Shown: positions 9,201 through 17,802 of the stretch, piece after piece
How the letters are laid out: every line of letters starts with the position of its first letter
Position numbering within the stretch: the first letter of the stretch is position 1
Source: an uncultured Acidobacteriota bacterium
GTDB lineage: Bacteria; Acidobacteriota; Thermoanaerobaculia; Gp7-AA8
Length of the DNA: 35,819 nucleotides
NCBI GenBank assembly: GCA_946887105.1
Contig: CAMPKJ010000019.1
Span: 1-35,819, forward strand
Reading direction: 5' to 3'
The notes under the pieces: model-generated
What the model was told of the DNA's origin: nothing
The model's input: only the letters and a program-made list of their open reading frames with translations
Database searches by the model: none
Translations under genes and position numbers: made by a program

Positions 9201-9230
9201 CCTGAACGGCTCGTTCAGCGAACGTTCAGG
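9201..9230. promoter_or_regulatory. Phased GTTCAG/CTGAAC repeats, likely response-regulator operator
   Basis: Three copies of one hexamer lie in the divergent promoter region: CTGAACG at 9202-9208 (inverted), CGTTCAG at 9212-9218 and CGTTCAG at 9223-9229. The two direct copies are exactly 11 bases apart, one helical turn, as is usual for OmpR-family sites. The outer pair forms a perfect CCTGAACG/CGTTCAGG palindrome. The adjacent OmpR-type regulator is the obvious candidate ligand, controlling itself and the exporter operon. Inferred from position and pattern only. Confidence 0.6.
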
Positions 9231-9253
9231 TTCGGGTGCGCTATAACGCGGGC

Positions 9254-9928
9254 ATGCGCGTGCTGGTCGCGGAGGACGAGGAGAAGCTGGCGCAATCGCT
9301 CGCATCCGCGATCCGCGACGCCGGCTACGCCGTCGACTGCGCGCGCGACGGCAACGAGGCCGAGCTCCTCGGTCACACCGAGCAATACGACGCCGTGATC
9401 CTCGACCTCGGGCTGCCGGGCATGGACGGACTAACCATCCTGAAGCGCTGGCGCGACGCGTCGCTGTTCATGCCGGTGCTCGTGCTCACCGCGCGCGGCA
9501 GCTGGTACGAGAAAGTGCAGGGCATCGACGGCGGCGCGGACGATTACGTGACCAAGCCATTCCGGATGGAGGAACTGCTCGCAAGACTGCGCGCCTTGAT
9601 CCGCCGCGCGCATCGGCAGCCGATCCCCGAGATCCGCTGCGGTGCGCTCGTGCTCGATCCGCGCGCGGCGAAGGTGACCGTCGATGGCGCGCCGGTGAAG
9701 CTCACCGGCCACGAGTTCCGCGTGCTCTCGTACCTGATGCACCACCGCGGGCGCGTGGTCTCGCAGAGCGAGCTGACGGAGCACATCTACGCGCAGGACT
9801 TCGATCGCGACTCGAACACGGTGGAGGTATTCATCGCGCGCCTGCGCCGCAAGCTCGGCGCGTCGGTGATCGAGACGGTGCGCGGACTCGGGTATCGCAT
9901 CGCCGAGAAGAGCGAGGCGCCCGAATGA
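9254..9928 (+). CDS. OmpR/PhoB-family response regulator
   Basis: 224 residues from ATG 9254; a GTG-like alternative at 9236 would add six unconserved residues. The receiver domain has the acidic pair in VAEDEE, phospho-acceptor Asp51 in ILDLGLPGMDG, Thr in LVLTARG and the conserved Lys in YVTKPF. The C-terminal winged helix (about 125-220) contains LTGHEFRVLSYLM and SNTVEVFIARLRRKLG. It overlaps the kinase gene by ATGA, so the two are co-translated. It probably controls the divergent MacAB-like operon through the phased repeats at 9201-9230. Confidence 0.93.
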   Translation: MRVLVAEDEEKLAQSLASAIRDAGYAVDCARDGNEAELLGHTEQYDAVILDLGLPGMDGLTILKRWRDASLFMPVLVLTARGSWYEKVQGIDGGADDYVTKPFRMEELLARLRALIRRAHRQPIPEIRCGALVLDPRAAKVTVDGAPVKLTGHEFRVLSYLMHHRGRVVSQSELTEHIYAQDFDRDSNTVEVFIARLRRKLGASVIETVRGLGYRIAEKSEAPE

Positions 9929-10899
9929 GGCTGCGCTCGTTCCGTCTGCGACTGCTGATCGGCTCCGTGCTCTGGACCATGGGACTGCTGTTCGTCGCGC
10001 ACATGCTCTCGCTGGCCGTCATGCACCACGTTCACGGCAGAGCCTTCGTGCCGTTCGGCACGTTTGCCTGGGGCGCGGCGTTCTCCGCGGTGAGCATGAC
10101 CGCCGGCATCGTGCTGGTGTGGAAGGGACTGCGTTCGCTGCGCGAGCTGCACGCGCGCGTCTCGGCGTTGCGCGACGGCCGGGAGCGCCGCGTCGCGGGT
10201 GAGTATCCGAGTGAAGTGCAGCCGCTGGTGAACGATCTCAATGCGCTGCTCGAACATCGCGAGCTGCTCGTCGATCGCGCGCAGGCGAAGGCGGGCGATC
10301 TCGCGCACGGCTTGAAAACGCCTCTCGCACTGCTGGCGCAGGAAGCGGAGCGCGCCGCGTCGGCGGGACAGAACGAGCTGGCGGTGTCGATCGAGCAGCA
10401 GGTCTCGCGGATGCAGCGACAGATCGACTATCACCTCGCGCAGGCGCGCGCTGCCGCGTCGGGATCGGCGATCGGAGCGCACGCGGAGCTGCGTCCGTCG
10501 ATCGAAGGCATCGTGCGCGCGCTGGAACGTTTGCATGCCGATCGCCGTCTCGACATCGGCATCGACGTCGATCCATCGCATTCGGTTCGTGTGGAGCGCC
10601 AGGATCTCGACGAGATGCTCGGCAATCTGCTCGAGAACGCGTGCCTCTGGGCGCGATCGCGAGTGGCGATCCACTCGTCCGTGAGGGACGGCTTCGCGAT
10701 CATCGATGTGGATGACGACGGGCCGGGCCTCGAGCCGTCGATGCGAGAGGCGGTCCTGCAGCGCGGCGTGCGCGCGGATCAAGCGGTGCCGGGGTCAGGT
10801 CTCGGGTTGGCGATCGTGCGCGATCTCGCGGAGTTGTACGGCGGGTCGATCGCGCTCGAGAGGGCGCCGGCGGGCGGGTGGCGCGCGCGGTTGCGGTGA
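9925..10899 (+). CDS. Sensor histidine kinase partner of the OmpR-type regulator
   Basis: 324 residues. Two helices (about 10-32 and 46-66) enclose a very short periplasmic loop, so the stimulus is probably sensed in or near the membrane. A HAMP-like segment follows, then the H-box DLAHGLKTPLALL with His128 (PhoQ-like sequence), the N-box NLLENA, and G-boxes DDGPGL and GSGLGLAIV. The kinase starts within the regulator stop codon. A tiny input domain next to an exporter is typical of systems that sense cell-envelope agents; this is inference from context. Confidence 0.92.
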   Translation: MRLRSFRLRLLIGSVLWTMGLLFVAHMLSLAVMHHVHGRAFVPFGTFAWGAAFSAVSMTAGIVLVWKGLRSLRELHARVSALRDGRERRVAGEYPSEVQPLVNDLNALLEHRELLVDRAQAKAGDLAHGLKTPLALLAQEAERAASAGQNELAVSIEQQVSRMQRQIDYHLAQARAAASGSAIGAHAELRPSIEGIVRALERLHADRRLDIGIDVDPSHSVRVERQDLDEMLGNLLENACLWARSRVAIHSSVRDGFAIIDVDDDGPGLEPSMREAVLQRGVRADQAVPGSGLGLAIVRDLAELYGGSIALERAPAGGWRARLR

Positions 10900-10916
10900 C
10901 CGGGATAACGTGCGCG

Positions 10917-10948
10917 CCCCCTCACCCCGCTCCGCGGGGAGTGGGGGG
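10917..10948. repeat. GC-rich imperfect palindrome, REP-like copy 1
   Basis: It begins with CCCCTCACCCC and folds back on itself around CGCTCCGCGGGGAG. It shares its opening CCCTCACCCC block with the second palindrome 50 bases downstream. It lies between convergent genes, where REP-type elements usually sit. Confidence 0.5.
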
Positions 10949-10980
10949 CGGTGGCGGGGTGCGAGTTACGCGAGAGCCGC

Positions 10981-11020
10981 CCCTCACCCCGGCCCTCTCC
11001 CCGCGGAGCGGGGAGAGGGG
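10981..11020. terminator. REP-like palindrome copy 2 / strong hairpin between convergent genes
   Basis: CCCTCACCCCGG leads into a perfect 12-bp stem (10993-11004 with 11008-11019) and a GGA loop. There is no T-tract, so it is not a canonical intrinsic terminator, but it could block read-through or stabilise the 3' ends of the histidine-kinase and cyclase transcripts. The same kind of CCCTCACCCCGGCCCTCTCC repeat is common as a dispersed element in GC-rich genomes. Confidence 0.55.
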
Positions 11021-11028
11021 GACAAGGG

Positions 11029-13914
11029 TTACGCGACGCGATCGCGTCCGGCCGCTTTCGCGCGATACAGCGCGGCGTCGGCGGCGGCGACCAGCGCCAG
11101 CGGACTCGCGTCGCGGCTCGACGCCACGCCCAGACTGGCGGTCACGATGCCGTGCGTGGCGCCATCATGGCGGATGGCCGCTTCGCGGATGATGTTCCGC
11201 AGCGCCTCGGCCTCGGCTTTCGCATCGTCGAGCGTGACGCCAGGGAGCAGCCACGCGAACTCCTCGCCGCCGAAACGCGCGGCCAGTCCGCCTCGCGATT
11301 CGGTGCGCTCGGCGAGCAGCGAGGCCACGGTGCGCAGCGCCTCGTCGCCGTCCTGATGTCCCTGCGCGTCGTTGAGCAGTTTGAAGTGATCGAGGTCGAT
11401 CAGCACCAGCGACACTTCCTCGCCATTGCCACAGACCTCATCGAGCGCCTCGTCGAAGCGGCGGCGATTGGCGACGCCGGTCAGTCCGTCCGAATACGAC
11501 AGCGCGCGCAGCCGGACGTTTGCGACGGCGAGCTGGCGATTCGTGTCTTCGAGCTCGCGCGCCATGCGCGCCAGTTCTTCGTTCTTGCGCGCGCGCAACG
11601 CGGCCAGGCGCAAACGCACCGCGCCCCAGATCGCTGCGCCGGCGAGGAGCAATCCGAGCAGGCGCGCCCACCAGGTCTCGAACCATCGCGGAGCGACCGT
11701 CACGCCGAGGCGTGCTTCGCCGGTGCTGCGCACCCCGTCTTCATTCGTGCCCGTCACGCGGAACGTGTAATCGCCCGGCGCGAGCTTCGTGTAATGCGCG
11801 ATCCGGGTCGCGCCCGCGTCGACCCAATCGGAGTCGTAGCCGTCGAGCGTGTAGCGAAACCTCACGCGTTCGGGCGCGCGCAGGCTCACGGCGGTGTAGC
11901 GGATCTCGAGGCGCTGTGTCCCGGGAGGGACGCGCAACGGACCTGGTGGCGCCGCGTTGCCGTCGATCAGCACCTCCTCGACGTGGACCGGAGGGGGCAC
12001 CGCATTGCGAAAGCTCGCGCGCGGATCGATGACCGCGATTCCGCGCGCCGTTCCCACCCACAGACGTCCGTCCTTCGCGCGGATGGCGGCGGGGAACGCG
12101 GCGTTGCACTCCGCGGACGGCATGCCGTCGGTCGATCCGTAGACGGCGCCGGAGAGATCGGCGGCGATGCCGTTCATCGCCGCGAGCACGCGATCGCGCG
12201 CCACGCGATACAGCCCGCGGTTGCTGGTCAGCCAGAGATTGCCGCCGGCGCCCTCGTCGATCACCTGGAACACCACGTCATCGTGCAGTCCCTGGCGCCG
12301 CGTCAGCGATCGCACCGAACCGCTCGCGAGATCGAGACGCGCCAGACCGCCGCCGGACGTTCCGATCCACACCCCTCCGCCATCCGCATCGGACACGAGG
12401 CTGAAGATGCGATCGCTCTCGAGACCTTTTCCGGCGCTCGCGATGCGCGTCGCCTGCGTGCCCGTCACGCGCCAGAGTCCCGCACCGTCGGTGCCGACGA
12501 GAAGACTCTCATCCGGCAGGAGGAGAAGGGGACGCAGCTGACGACCGTCGAGCTGCGAGATGTGTGACACGCGTCCATCGCGGACGAAGGCGAGTCCGGC
12601 GGTCGTGCTCACCCAGAGCGTTCCGTCCTCGGCTTCGACGAGCGCGCGCACGCGCGTGTTCGGCAGGCCCGGGACGCTCTCGACGAACGTTCCATCGCGA
12701 AGACGAACCACGCCGCCGCCGTCGGTGCCGACCCACAGACTGCCGTCGCGACTGGCGGCGAGCGTGTAGACGGTGCCGTGCGGCAGTCCGTCATTCGTGG
12801 TGAGACATTGCACGGACGACGGACGGACCTCGCAGAGTCCGCCGCCCTCGGTGCCGGCCCAGATCCGGCCATTGCGGTCCTGAAGGATCGCGCGCATGCC
12901 GTCGACGGAAAGACCTTCCTTGCGCGTGTACGAGACGAATCGCGTGTCGCTGAGGCGCACCACGCCGCCGGTCGTTCCGACCCAGAGCGAGCCTTCGCGA
13001 TCTTCGGCGACCACGCGGACGATCGGATTCGGGAGACCTTCCGTGACGCCGAGGGACTCGGCGCGGACGCCGCGCCACCGGGCCAGCCCGTCGTCGGTGC
13101 CGATCCAGAGACTCCCATCGGCATCGCGCTGCAGCGAGCGAATGAGATTGCTCGGCAATCCATCGCGCGTCGTCACGGTGCGCACGATCGCGCCGTCGCG
13201 CCAGACGTCGACTCCACCGCCGTCGGTGCCGATCCAGAGCGTGCCGTCGGGATCGCGCAGAATCGCGCGCGCATAATCGTTGGAGAGTCCTTCGCGCGTC
13301 GTGAGCCGTTGCCGCACGTGAGGTGGACCAGGCATCCAGCGCACCACGCCGCCGCCGTGCGTCGCCACCCACAATCCGCCGGCGCCGTCGTCTTCCATGG
13401 CCCAGATGCGATCGGTCGGCAGGCCGTCGCGGGTGGTGAAGCGCGTGATGCTGTCTCCCTCGATGCGCAGCAGTCCGCCGCCGGCGGTGGCGACGAACAT
13501 CGCTCCGTTCGCGGTGACGTGCATCTCGCGGATGCGATCGGACCCGAGCATCTCCGGATGGAAGGCTTCGATGCGGCCGTTGCGCAATCGCGCCAGCCCG
13601 CCGCCGTACGTGCCGATCCACAACGTGCCGTCGTGAGCCTCGAAGAGAGACGAGACGAACGAGCTGCGCAGCGCGGGCGCGGTCTGCCGATCGGTGACGA
13701 CGAAGCGCACGCCATCGAACCGCACCAGCCCCTCCTCGGTGCCCATCCAGAGATATCCGTCCCGCGTCTGCACGATCGCGTCGATCGTGTTCTGCGGGAG
13801 CCCGGACTCGCTGGTCCAGACCGACAGGCGCGCCTGCGTCAGCGCGCGGGACGGATCGAGCGCGAAAGCGTTCGTTGCGATCAGGAACGCGATGAGGCAC
13901 AGGATGCGATTCAC
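11029..13914 (-). CDS. Periplasmic-propeller diguanylate cyclase
   Basis: 961 residues with a GTG start. A signal peptide (LCLIAFLIATNAFA) leads into about a dozen two-component-regulator propeller repeats (blocks of LWxGTxxGGxxR, about 30-650), then a Y_Y_Y domain (LRYTLDGYDSDW-like, about 670-740). One membrane helix (LLGLLLAGAAIWGAV) and a short coiled coil follow, then a GGDEF domain. The active site is GGEEF (882-886), with DGLTGVANRRRF upstream, so synthesis of c-di-GMP from GTP is expected. The RxxD inhibitory site normally just before the active loop is absent (SRGG at that place). The periplasmic double propeller is the sensor; the ligand is unknown. The gene stands alone. Confidence 0.88.
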   Translation of the reverse strand: MNRILCLIAFLIATNAFALDPSRALTQARLSVWTSESGLPQNTIDAIVQTRDGYLWMGTEEGLVRFDGVRFVVTDRQTAPALRSSFVSSLFEAHDGTLWIGTYGGGLARLRNGRIEAFHPEMLGSDRIREMHVTANGAMFVATAGGGLLRIEGDSITRFTTRDGLPTDRIWAMEDDGAGGLWVATHGGGVVRWMPGPPHVRQRLTTREGLSNDYARAILRDPDGTLWIGTDGGGVDVWRDGAIVRTVTTRDGLPSNLIRSLQRDADGSLWIGTDDGLARWRGVRAESLGVTEGLPNPIVRVVAEDREGSLWVGTTGGVVRLSDTRFVSYTRKEGLSVDGMRAILQDRNGRIWAGTEGGGLCEVRPSSVQCLTTNDGLPHGTVYTLAASRDGSLWVGTDGGGVVRLRDGTFVESVPGLPNTRVRALVEAEDGTLWVSTTAGLAFVRDGRVSHISQLDGRQLRPLLLLPDESLLVGTDGAGLWRVTGTQATRIASAGKGLESDRIFSLVSDADGGGVWIGTSGGGLARLDLASGSVRSLTRRQGLHDDVVFQVIDEGAGGNLWLTSNRGLYRVARDRVLAAMNGIAADLSGAVYGSTDGMPSAECNAAFPAAIRAKDGRLWVGTARGIAVIDPRASFRNAVPPPVHVEEVLIDGNAAPPGPLRVPPGTQRLEIRYTAVSLRAPERVRFRYTLDGYDSDWVDAGATRIAHYTKLAPGDYTFRVTGTNEDGVRSTGEARLGVTVAPRWFETWWARLLGLLLAGAAIWGAVRLRLAALRARKNEELARMARELEDTNRQLAVANVRLRALSYSDGLTGVANRRRFDEALDEVCGNGEEVSLVLIDLDHFKLLNDAQGHQDGDEALRTVASLLAERTESRGGLAARFGGEEFAWLLPGVTLDDAKAEAEALRNIIREAAIRHDGATHGIVTASLGVASSRDASPLALVAAADAALYRAKAAGRDRVA

Positions 13915-14008
13915 GATGTGATCGCATTCTAGCGGCGGGCCCGTTCAACCGCAGTCCGCGGGGTTCAGGCACGCGTCGAGCACAGGCAGATCGCGTGAGG
14001 AGGCCGTC

Positions 14009-14242
14009 ATGGCGAAGTGCGACGTCTGTGGAAACGAATACGACAAGACCTTCGAGGTGAGCGGACCGCGAGGGCGGGGCACGTTCGACAGCTTCGAGTG
14101 TGCGATTCACAAACTCGCGCCGAAGTGCGCGCACTGCGGATGCATGGTGATCGGCCACGGAATCGAGGCGGACGGAACGTTCTACTGCTGCGCGAATTGC
14201 GCACGCGAACGCGGCACCAGCGGCGCACGCGATCGCGTGTGA
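14009..14242 (+). CDS. Small zinc protein: treble-clef-like N-half plus metallothionein-like C-half
   Basis: 77 residues with nine Cys (4, 7, 31, 40, 43, 45, 60, 61, 64) and three His. The N-terminal CDVCG...FDSFEC looks like a zinc-binding knuckle. The C-terminal KCAHCGC...GTFYCCANCA closely follows the pattern of bacterial SmtA metallothioneins (CxxCxC...YYCCEACA). A good GAGGAG ribosome site precedes ATG 14009. Likely cytoplasmic zinc or metal storage or transfer; function is inferred. It converges with the RTX-repeat gene, with three bases between them. Confidence 0.7.
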   Translation: MAKCDVCGNEYDKTFEVSGPRGRGTFDSFECAIHKLAPKCAHCGCMVIGHGIEADGTFYCCANCARERGTSGARDRV

Positions 14243-14245
14243 TCG

Positions 14246-15004
14246 CTACTCGCAGCGTTTCAGCACGTCGTTGCCGTCGGTGGTGGCCGTGTCGCGTCCG
14301 ACGCCGCAGTTGATGTTGTCGATGAAGCCGTCGCGGCTGGCGATGCGGTCGCCGCCGAGATCGCCGCGGATGACGTCGGCGCCCTGCCCGCCGTCGATGG
14401 TGTCGTCGCCGATGCCGCCATCGATCTCGTCCGCGCCGATGTCGCCGTTGATGACGTCCTTGCCCGCGTTGCCGAACAGGCGGTCGTCATTCCGCCCGCC
14501 ATTGATCGTGTCGTCGCCGAGTCCGCCGTTGATCACGTCATCGCCTTCGCCGCCGTCAATGCGATCGTTGCCGGCACCACCGTCGAGCGTGTCTCCGGCC
14601 GGACCGCCGGTGATGGTGTCGTCGCCGAGACCGCCGTCGACGATCATGCGAAGGAGCGGGCCCTCGCCGCCGAAGCTCAGGCGGACCGTGTCGTTGCGGT
14701 TGCCGGTCCGGATGATGGCCCGCGCGATTCCCTGCACCTCGCAGATCGCGGTTCCGGTGAGCACACGGCAGGGCGCGACGGCAGTCAGGTTCGTGGTGGT
14801 GTCGTCGATCGTCACGCCCGTGACGAACCCGTTAGTCCCATCGAACGCCGCCCCGTTGCCGTTCACGACGATCGTGTTCACTTCATCGGAACCGGCATCG
14901 AAGACGATCGCATCGCCGTTGACGCTGACCGTGCCGCCCGCCGCCGGCATCGCCGCGAGCATGAAGAAAACCGCAATGAGAGCTCCCGCGAGTCTGTAGC
15001 GCAT
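14246..15004 (-). CDS. Secreted RTX-type calcium-binding repeat protein
   Basis: 252 residues from ATG 15004, which follows an AAGGAG ribosome site; the frame is open much further upstream but without family features. A signal peptide (LAGALIAVFFMLAAMPAAGG) comes first, then a domain of about 110 residues, then roughly eleven nonapeptides of the GGxGxDxI type (plus-strand about 14340-14650) that should form a calcium-loaded beta-roll. It ends with a Cys-containing cap (NINCGVGRD...LKRCE). No catalytic domain is visible. Because it has a Sec-type signal rather than only a C-terminal secretion signal, type I secretion is not implied. Confidence 0.85.
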   Translation of the reverse strand: MRYRLAGALIAVFFMLAAMPAAGGTVSVNGDAIVFDAGSDEVNTIVVNGNGAAFDGTNGFVTGVTIDDTTTNLTAVAPCRVLTGTAICEVQGIARAIIRTGNRNDTVRLSFGGEGPLLRMIVDGGLGDDTITGGPAGDTLDGGAGNDRIDGGEGDDVINGGLGDDTINGGRNDDRLFGNAGKDVINGDIGADEIDGGIGDDTIDGGQGADVIRGDLGGDRIASRDGFIDNINCGVGRDTATTDGNDVLKRCE

Positions 15005-15128
15005 GACCACTCCTTTTCGTTGTGTGGCGAACATACGCGCGGGTGCAGGCGGGGTCTTGAGGGATGAATGAAATGGCGATGAGTTTTCGATGAAGGGCGG
15101 CACGGGACGTGCCAGCAGAGGTGCGGTG

Positions 15129-15530
15129 ATGATGCTTGCTGTGCGTGCATTGGCCGTGTGGTTCCTGCTGCTCGTGACGGCTGTGCTGAACGGATTCCTG
15201 CGCGAGCGTTTCCTGATCCCGAAGACGGGACAGCAGACGGGGCACATTCTCAGCACGATCTCGCTTTGCGCTCTGATTCTGCTACTGACGTGGCTGACGA
15301 TCGCCTGGCTCGATCCGCCTTCCGCGATCGCGGCGGCCGGAATCGGCGTCGCTTGGCTGGTGCTCACGCTCGTCTTCGAATTCGGTTTCGGCCACTACAT
15401 CGCGCACAAGCCATGGAGCGAGCTGCTCGCGGATTACGACATCCTGCACGGCCGCATCTGGATTTTCGTGCTCTTCACCACCGCGGCCGCCCCCTGGCTG
15501 ACCGGCCGTCTGCGTGGCTTGTGGTCATGA
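15129..15530 (+). CDS. Small four-helix membrane protein, unknown function
   Basis: About 133 residues from ATG 15129, chosen because AGAGGTG lies just upstream; an ATG at 15090 would add 13 basic residues. Four hydrophobic stretches are visible (AVWFLLLVTAVLNGFL, LCALILLLTWLTIAWL, AIAAAGIGVAWLVLTLVF and IWIFVLFTTAAAPWL). I do not recognise a family with confidence. Its TGA overlaps the stop of the convergent hemerythrin gene in the shared sequence TCATGA, so nothing separates the two genes. Confidence 0.7.
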   Translation: MMLAVRALAVWFLLLVTAVLNGFLRERFLIPKTGQQTGHILSTISLCALILLLTWLTIAWLDPPSAIAAAGIGVAWLVLTLVFEFGFGHYIAHKPWSELLADYDILHGRIWIFVLFTTAAAPWLTGRLRGLWS

Positions 15531-16028
15531 TTCGAGGCGGATCCGGAAGCGCCGTCTTCCTTCCTCCGCCTCGCGCACGAGCTGCTCGATGCTGCTGCGG
15601 ACGATGGCGCTGTCGGCGTTCGGGACGACGCGCACGGCGGGAATGGCATGAACGCGCGTCATCAGCGCCGCGAGCTCGTCGCCGGCGAGTGTCTCCATGA
15701 TCTCGTACAGACCGCCGGCATCCTCTTCGAGCGGGTTGTGCGCCTGCAGAATCGAGGCGATCAGGTGCAGCTCGGCGCCGGTCGGGGGCGGGACGAGCAA
15801 CGCCGCGAGCGCGGCGTGATCGCGATGGAGTTGCTCTTCCAGCGGCGTCTTTCCGCGCTGCGAGCGAAGGAGCGGGAACAGCACGCGCTCTTCGATCGAG
15901 ATGTGGCGCAGCAGGCCGCGGCGGAACGCGTCATACGCCGCGGTGTCGCCGGCACGCACGCAGGTGGCGAGCAGCGCATCGAGGCGCTCGTGATCGGCCG
16001 ACAGAAACGCGTGCAGGTCCGCGCTCAT
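15525..16028 (-). CDS. Hemerythrin HHE-domain protein
   Basis: 167 residues from ATG 16028, which overlaps the channel gene stop by four bases. Iron-ligand residues appear in the expected order: [26 protein letters not shown] and [13 protein letters not shown], as in the hemerythrin/HHE cation-binding family. Such proteins bind O2 or NO at a di-iron centre or act in iron and nitrosative stress. Being coupled to an anion channel, and lying across from a Crp/Fnr-Ric unit, supports a role in that stress. The start differs from the longest open frame, whose extra 85 residues are unconserved and lie inside the channel gene. Confidence 0.85.
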   Translation of the reverse strand: MSADLHAFLSADHERLDALLATCVRAGDTAAYDAFRRGLLRHISIEERVLFPLLRSQRGKTPLEEQLHRDHAALAALLVPPPTGAELHLIASILQAHNPLEEDAGGLYEIMETLAGDELAALMTRVHAIPAVRVVPNADSAIVRSSIEQLVREAEEGRRRFRIRLES

Positions 16029-17032
16029 GACGTGCGACGGGGGATGAGGCTCCGCACCAGGCCGGCGAAGGTGACCAGCCACGCGCCGAGGGCGATGAAC
16101 ACGAACGCGCGCGGAATGGCGTGCAGCGCGGGAATGCCCGCCGCGTCTGCGAGACGAAACGTGCAGACGGTGTACATCCCGAGCGGGAACACCGCCCCCC
16201 AGTACAGCGGACTGTAGGTCAGCGGAAAACGTTTGTGGACGTGGCGCCAGAAGCCGAGGATCACCAGCATCGGGATCCACCACGTCGCGGTGGCCCAGAA
16301 CAGAATCGTCAGGCCGAGGGTGAAGGGATGGAGCTGCGCGAGCAGCGCGGACGAGCGCTCGTTGGCGATCAGCAGCGTGCCGGCCAGCGTCGAGATCGCC
16401 ATCGCACCCATGTTGATCCAGTACGGCGGCATCAGATCGGATGGCGAGAAGCGGAAGAACGTATAGCGATAGAAGATCAGCGAGATCAGCCAGATGTAGA
16501 GCATCCCGCCGGCGAGCCAGAACGAGAGGCTGACGAAGAGCAACAGCTCCGGCTGCGCGGTCGAGGGAGCGACGATCGAGCCGAGCGTGGAGACGGATTG
16601 CGTGGCCACCACCGCCACCAGCCAGCCGCCGTTGATGCCTTCATCGAGCGCGGGCTTGGTCTCCTTCACCGTCAGCCCGGTGAAGACCGCATACACCAGC
16701 GCGAGCCAGAGGAGCAGCGTCGCCATCCAGAACGCGAATGCGAATCGCTCGTTGCCGGCCACGATCACGAGCTGCGATCCGAGCACGCTTGTGGCCGCGA
16801 CCGTGGTGAAGAAGCCGACGCCGCGCTGGTGATCGATGAGATCGGCCGCCACGTCTTTCGGATGACGCGCGATGCGCACCAGGGTGGCGATCCACAACAC
16901 CACGTACGCCAGGACGTTCACCGCGAGGAGCACCTCGGGCACGACCGGGATGCGCAGCAGTTTCGCGGCGATGGAGACGATGCCGGTGGCCATCACCAGC
17001 GCGAAGTAGGCAGGATGCAATGTACGAATCAT
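16025..17032 (-). CDS. TDT-family (TehA/SLAC1-like) anion channel or transporter
   Basis: 335 residues with about ten hydrophobic helices throughout. It begins with [17 protein letters not shown] and has the [17 protein letters not shown] segment, both typical of the tellurite-resistance/dicarboxylate transporter family that includes TehA and the plant anion channel SLAC1. SLAC1 relatives conduct chloride and nitrate, so beside a putative N-oxide reductase operon a nitrate or nitrite role is attractive, but that is inference. It is co-translated with the hemerythrin and divergent from the Crp/Fnr gene, with 66 bases between the two starts. Confidence 0.85.
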   Translation of the reverse strand: MIRTLHPAYFALVMATGIVSIAAKLLRIPVVPEVLLAVNVLAYVVLWIATLVRIARHPKDVAADLIDHQRGVGFFTTVAATSVLGSQLVIVAGNERFAFAFWMATLLLWLALVYAVFTGLTVKETKPALDEGINGGWLVAVVATQSVSTLGSIVAPSTAQPELLLFVSLSFWLAGGMLYIWLISLIFYRYTFFRFSPSDLMPPYWINMGAMAISTLAGTLLIANERSSALLAQLHPFTLGLTILFWATATWWIPMLVILGFWRHVHKRFPLTYSPLYWGAVFPLGMYTVCTFRLADAAGIPALHAIPRAFVFIALGAWLVTFAGLVRSLIPRRTS

Positions 17033-17098
17033 CTTCGTGAGCTCGCACGGCGGATCATAGAGGAACGCCGGATCGCGCTCGCGTTAGAGTGTCGTGCC

Positions 17099-17782
17099 GT
17101 GCCGATCCAACCAGTCATTCCGTTCGATTCGATTCCGCTGCTCGCGAGCATCCGCGGAGGAGATCGCGCGGCGCTGGAGCCGCTCTGCCGTCTGCGCGGC
17201 TACGACAAAGGCGAGACCATCTTCGAGGAAGGCGCGCCCGCCGACCGCATCCACTTCGTGGTGCACGGCCGCGTGAAGATCGTGAAGGCCGCGGGCACGC
17301 GCGACATCATTCTGGAGATCCTCGGGCCGGGCGAGCCGGTGGGCGCAGTGGCGGCATTCGAACGGCGGCCGTTCCCGGCCACGGCGATCACGCTGGAGCC
17401 GTCGAGCATCCTCTCGATTCCGGAGCGCGAGTTCTTCCAGCTCCTCGAATCGCGGCCGGACATGAACCGCCACCTCCTCGGCGGCGTGACGATGCGCCTG
17501 ATGATGATGAACAAGCGGTTGGCGGACATGACCGGCACGGCCGAGGCGCGCGCGGCGAAGCTGTTCCTCACGCTGGCCGAGCGGATGGGGGAGCGGCGCG
17601 CGGATGCGACGTTCATCCCGCTCGCGCTGTCGCGCCAGGAGCTCGCCGATCTCATCGGCACGACGCTGGAGACGGCCATCCGTCTCATGAGCCGCTGGCA
17701 GAAGGAAGGCGTCGTGATCACGGAAAAGGACGGATTCGTCATCGCCGATGCGGCCGTGCTGCGGGCCGTCGCCGAGGTGTGA
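17099..17782 (+). CDS. Crp/Fnr-family transcription regulator (Dnr/NnrR-like)
   Basis: 227 residues from GTG 17099, the start giving the usual family length; no strong ribosome site helps choose it. The cyclic-nucleotide-binding-type fold has GETIFEEGAPADRIHFVVHGRVKI, then a long dimer helix and a winged helix with LSRQELADLIGTTLETAIRLMSRWQKEG. The recognition helix keeps the Glu and Arg (ETAIR) used by CRP and FNR to read TGA half-sites. There is only one Cys in the effector domain, so it is not an Fe-S sensor like FNR. The likely target is the TGA-N6-TCA dyad at 17803 in front of ric. Confidence 0.88.
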   Translation: MPIQPVIPFDSIPLLASIRGGDRAALEPLCRLRGYDKGETIFEEGAPADRIHFVVHGRVKIVKAAGTRDIILEILGPGEPVGAVAAFERRPFPATAITLEPSSILSIPEREFFQLLESRPDMNRHLLGGVTMRLMMMNKRLADMTGTAEARAAKLFLTLAERMGERRADATFIPLALSRQELADLIGTTLETAIRLMSRWQKEGVVITEKDGFVIADAAVLRAVAEV

Positions 17783-17802
17783 GCGCCGAAGTGCGCTTGC
17801 GT

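Noticed and set aside
10951..12567. Long plus-strand open frame opposite the diguanylate cyclase
   Set aside because: Arg/Asp-rich and low-complexity, with no motif, lying wholly inside the antisense of a clear gene; typical of high-GC third-position effects.
14340..14650. Short-period repeats resembling a CRISPR or tandem array
   Set aside because: The period is 27 bases and encodes GGxGxDxI nonapeptides in frame; it is the RTX beta-roll.
17099..17782. FNR proper (oxygen sensor) as identity of the regulator
   Set aside because: Only one Cys in the effector domain; the N-terminal Cys cluster needed for [4Fe-4S] binding is absent.
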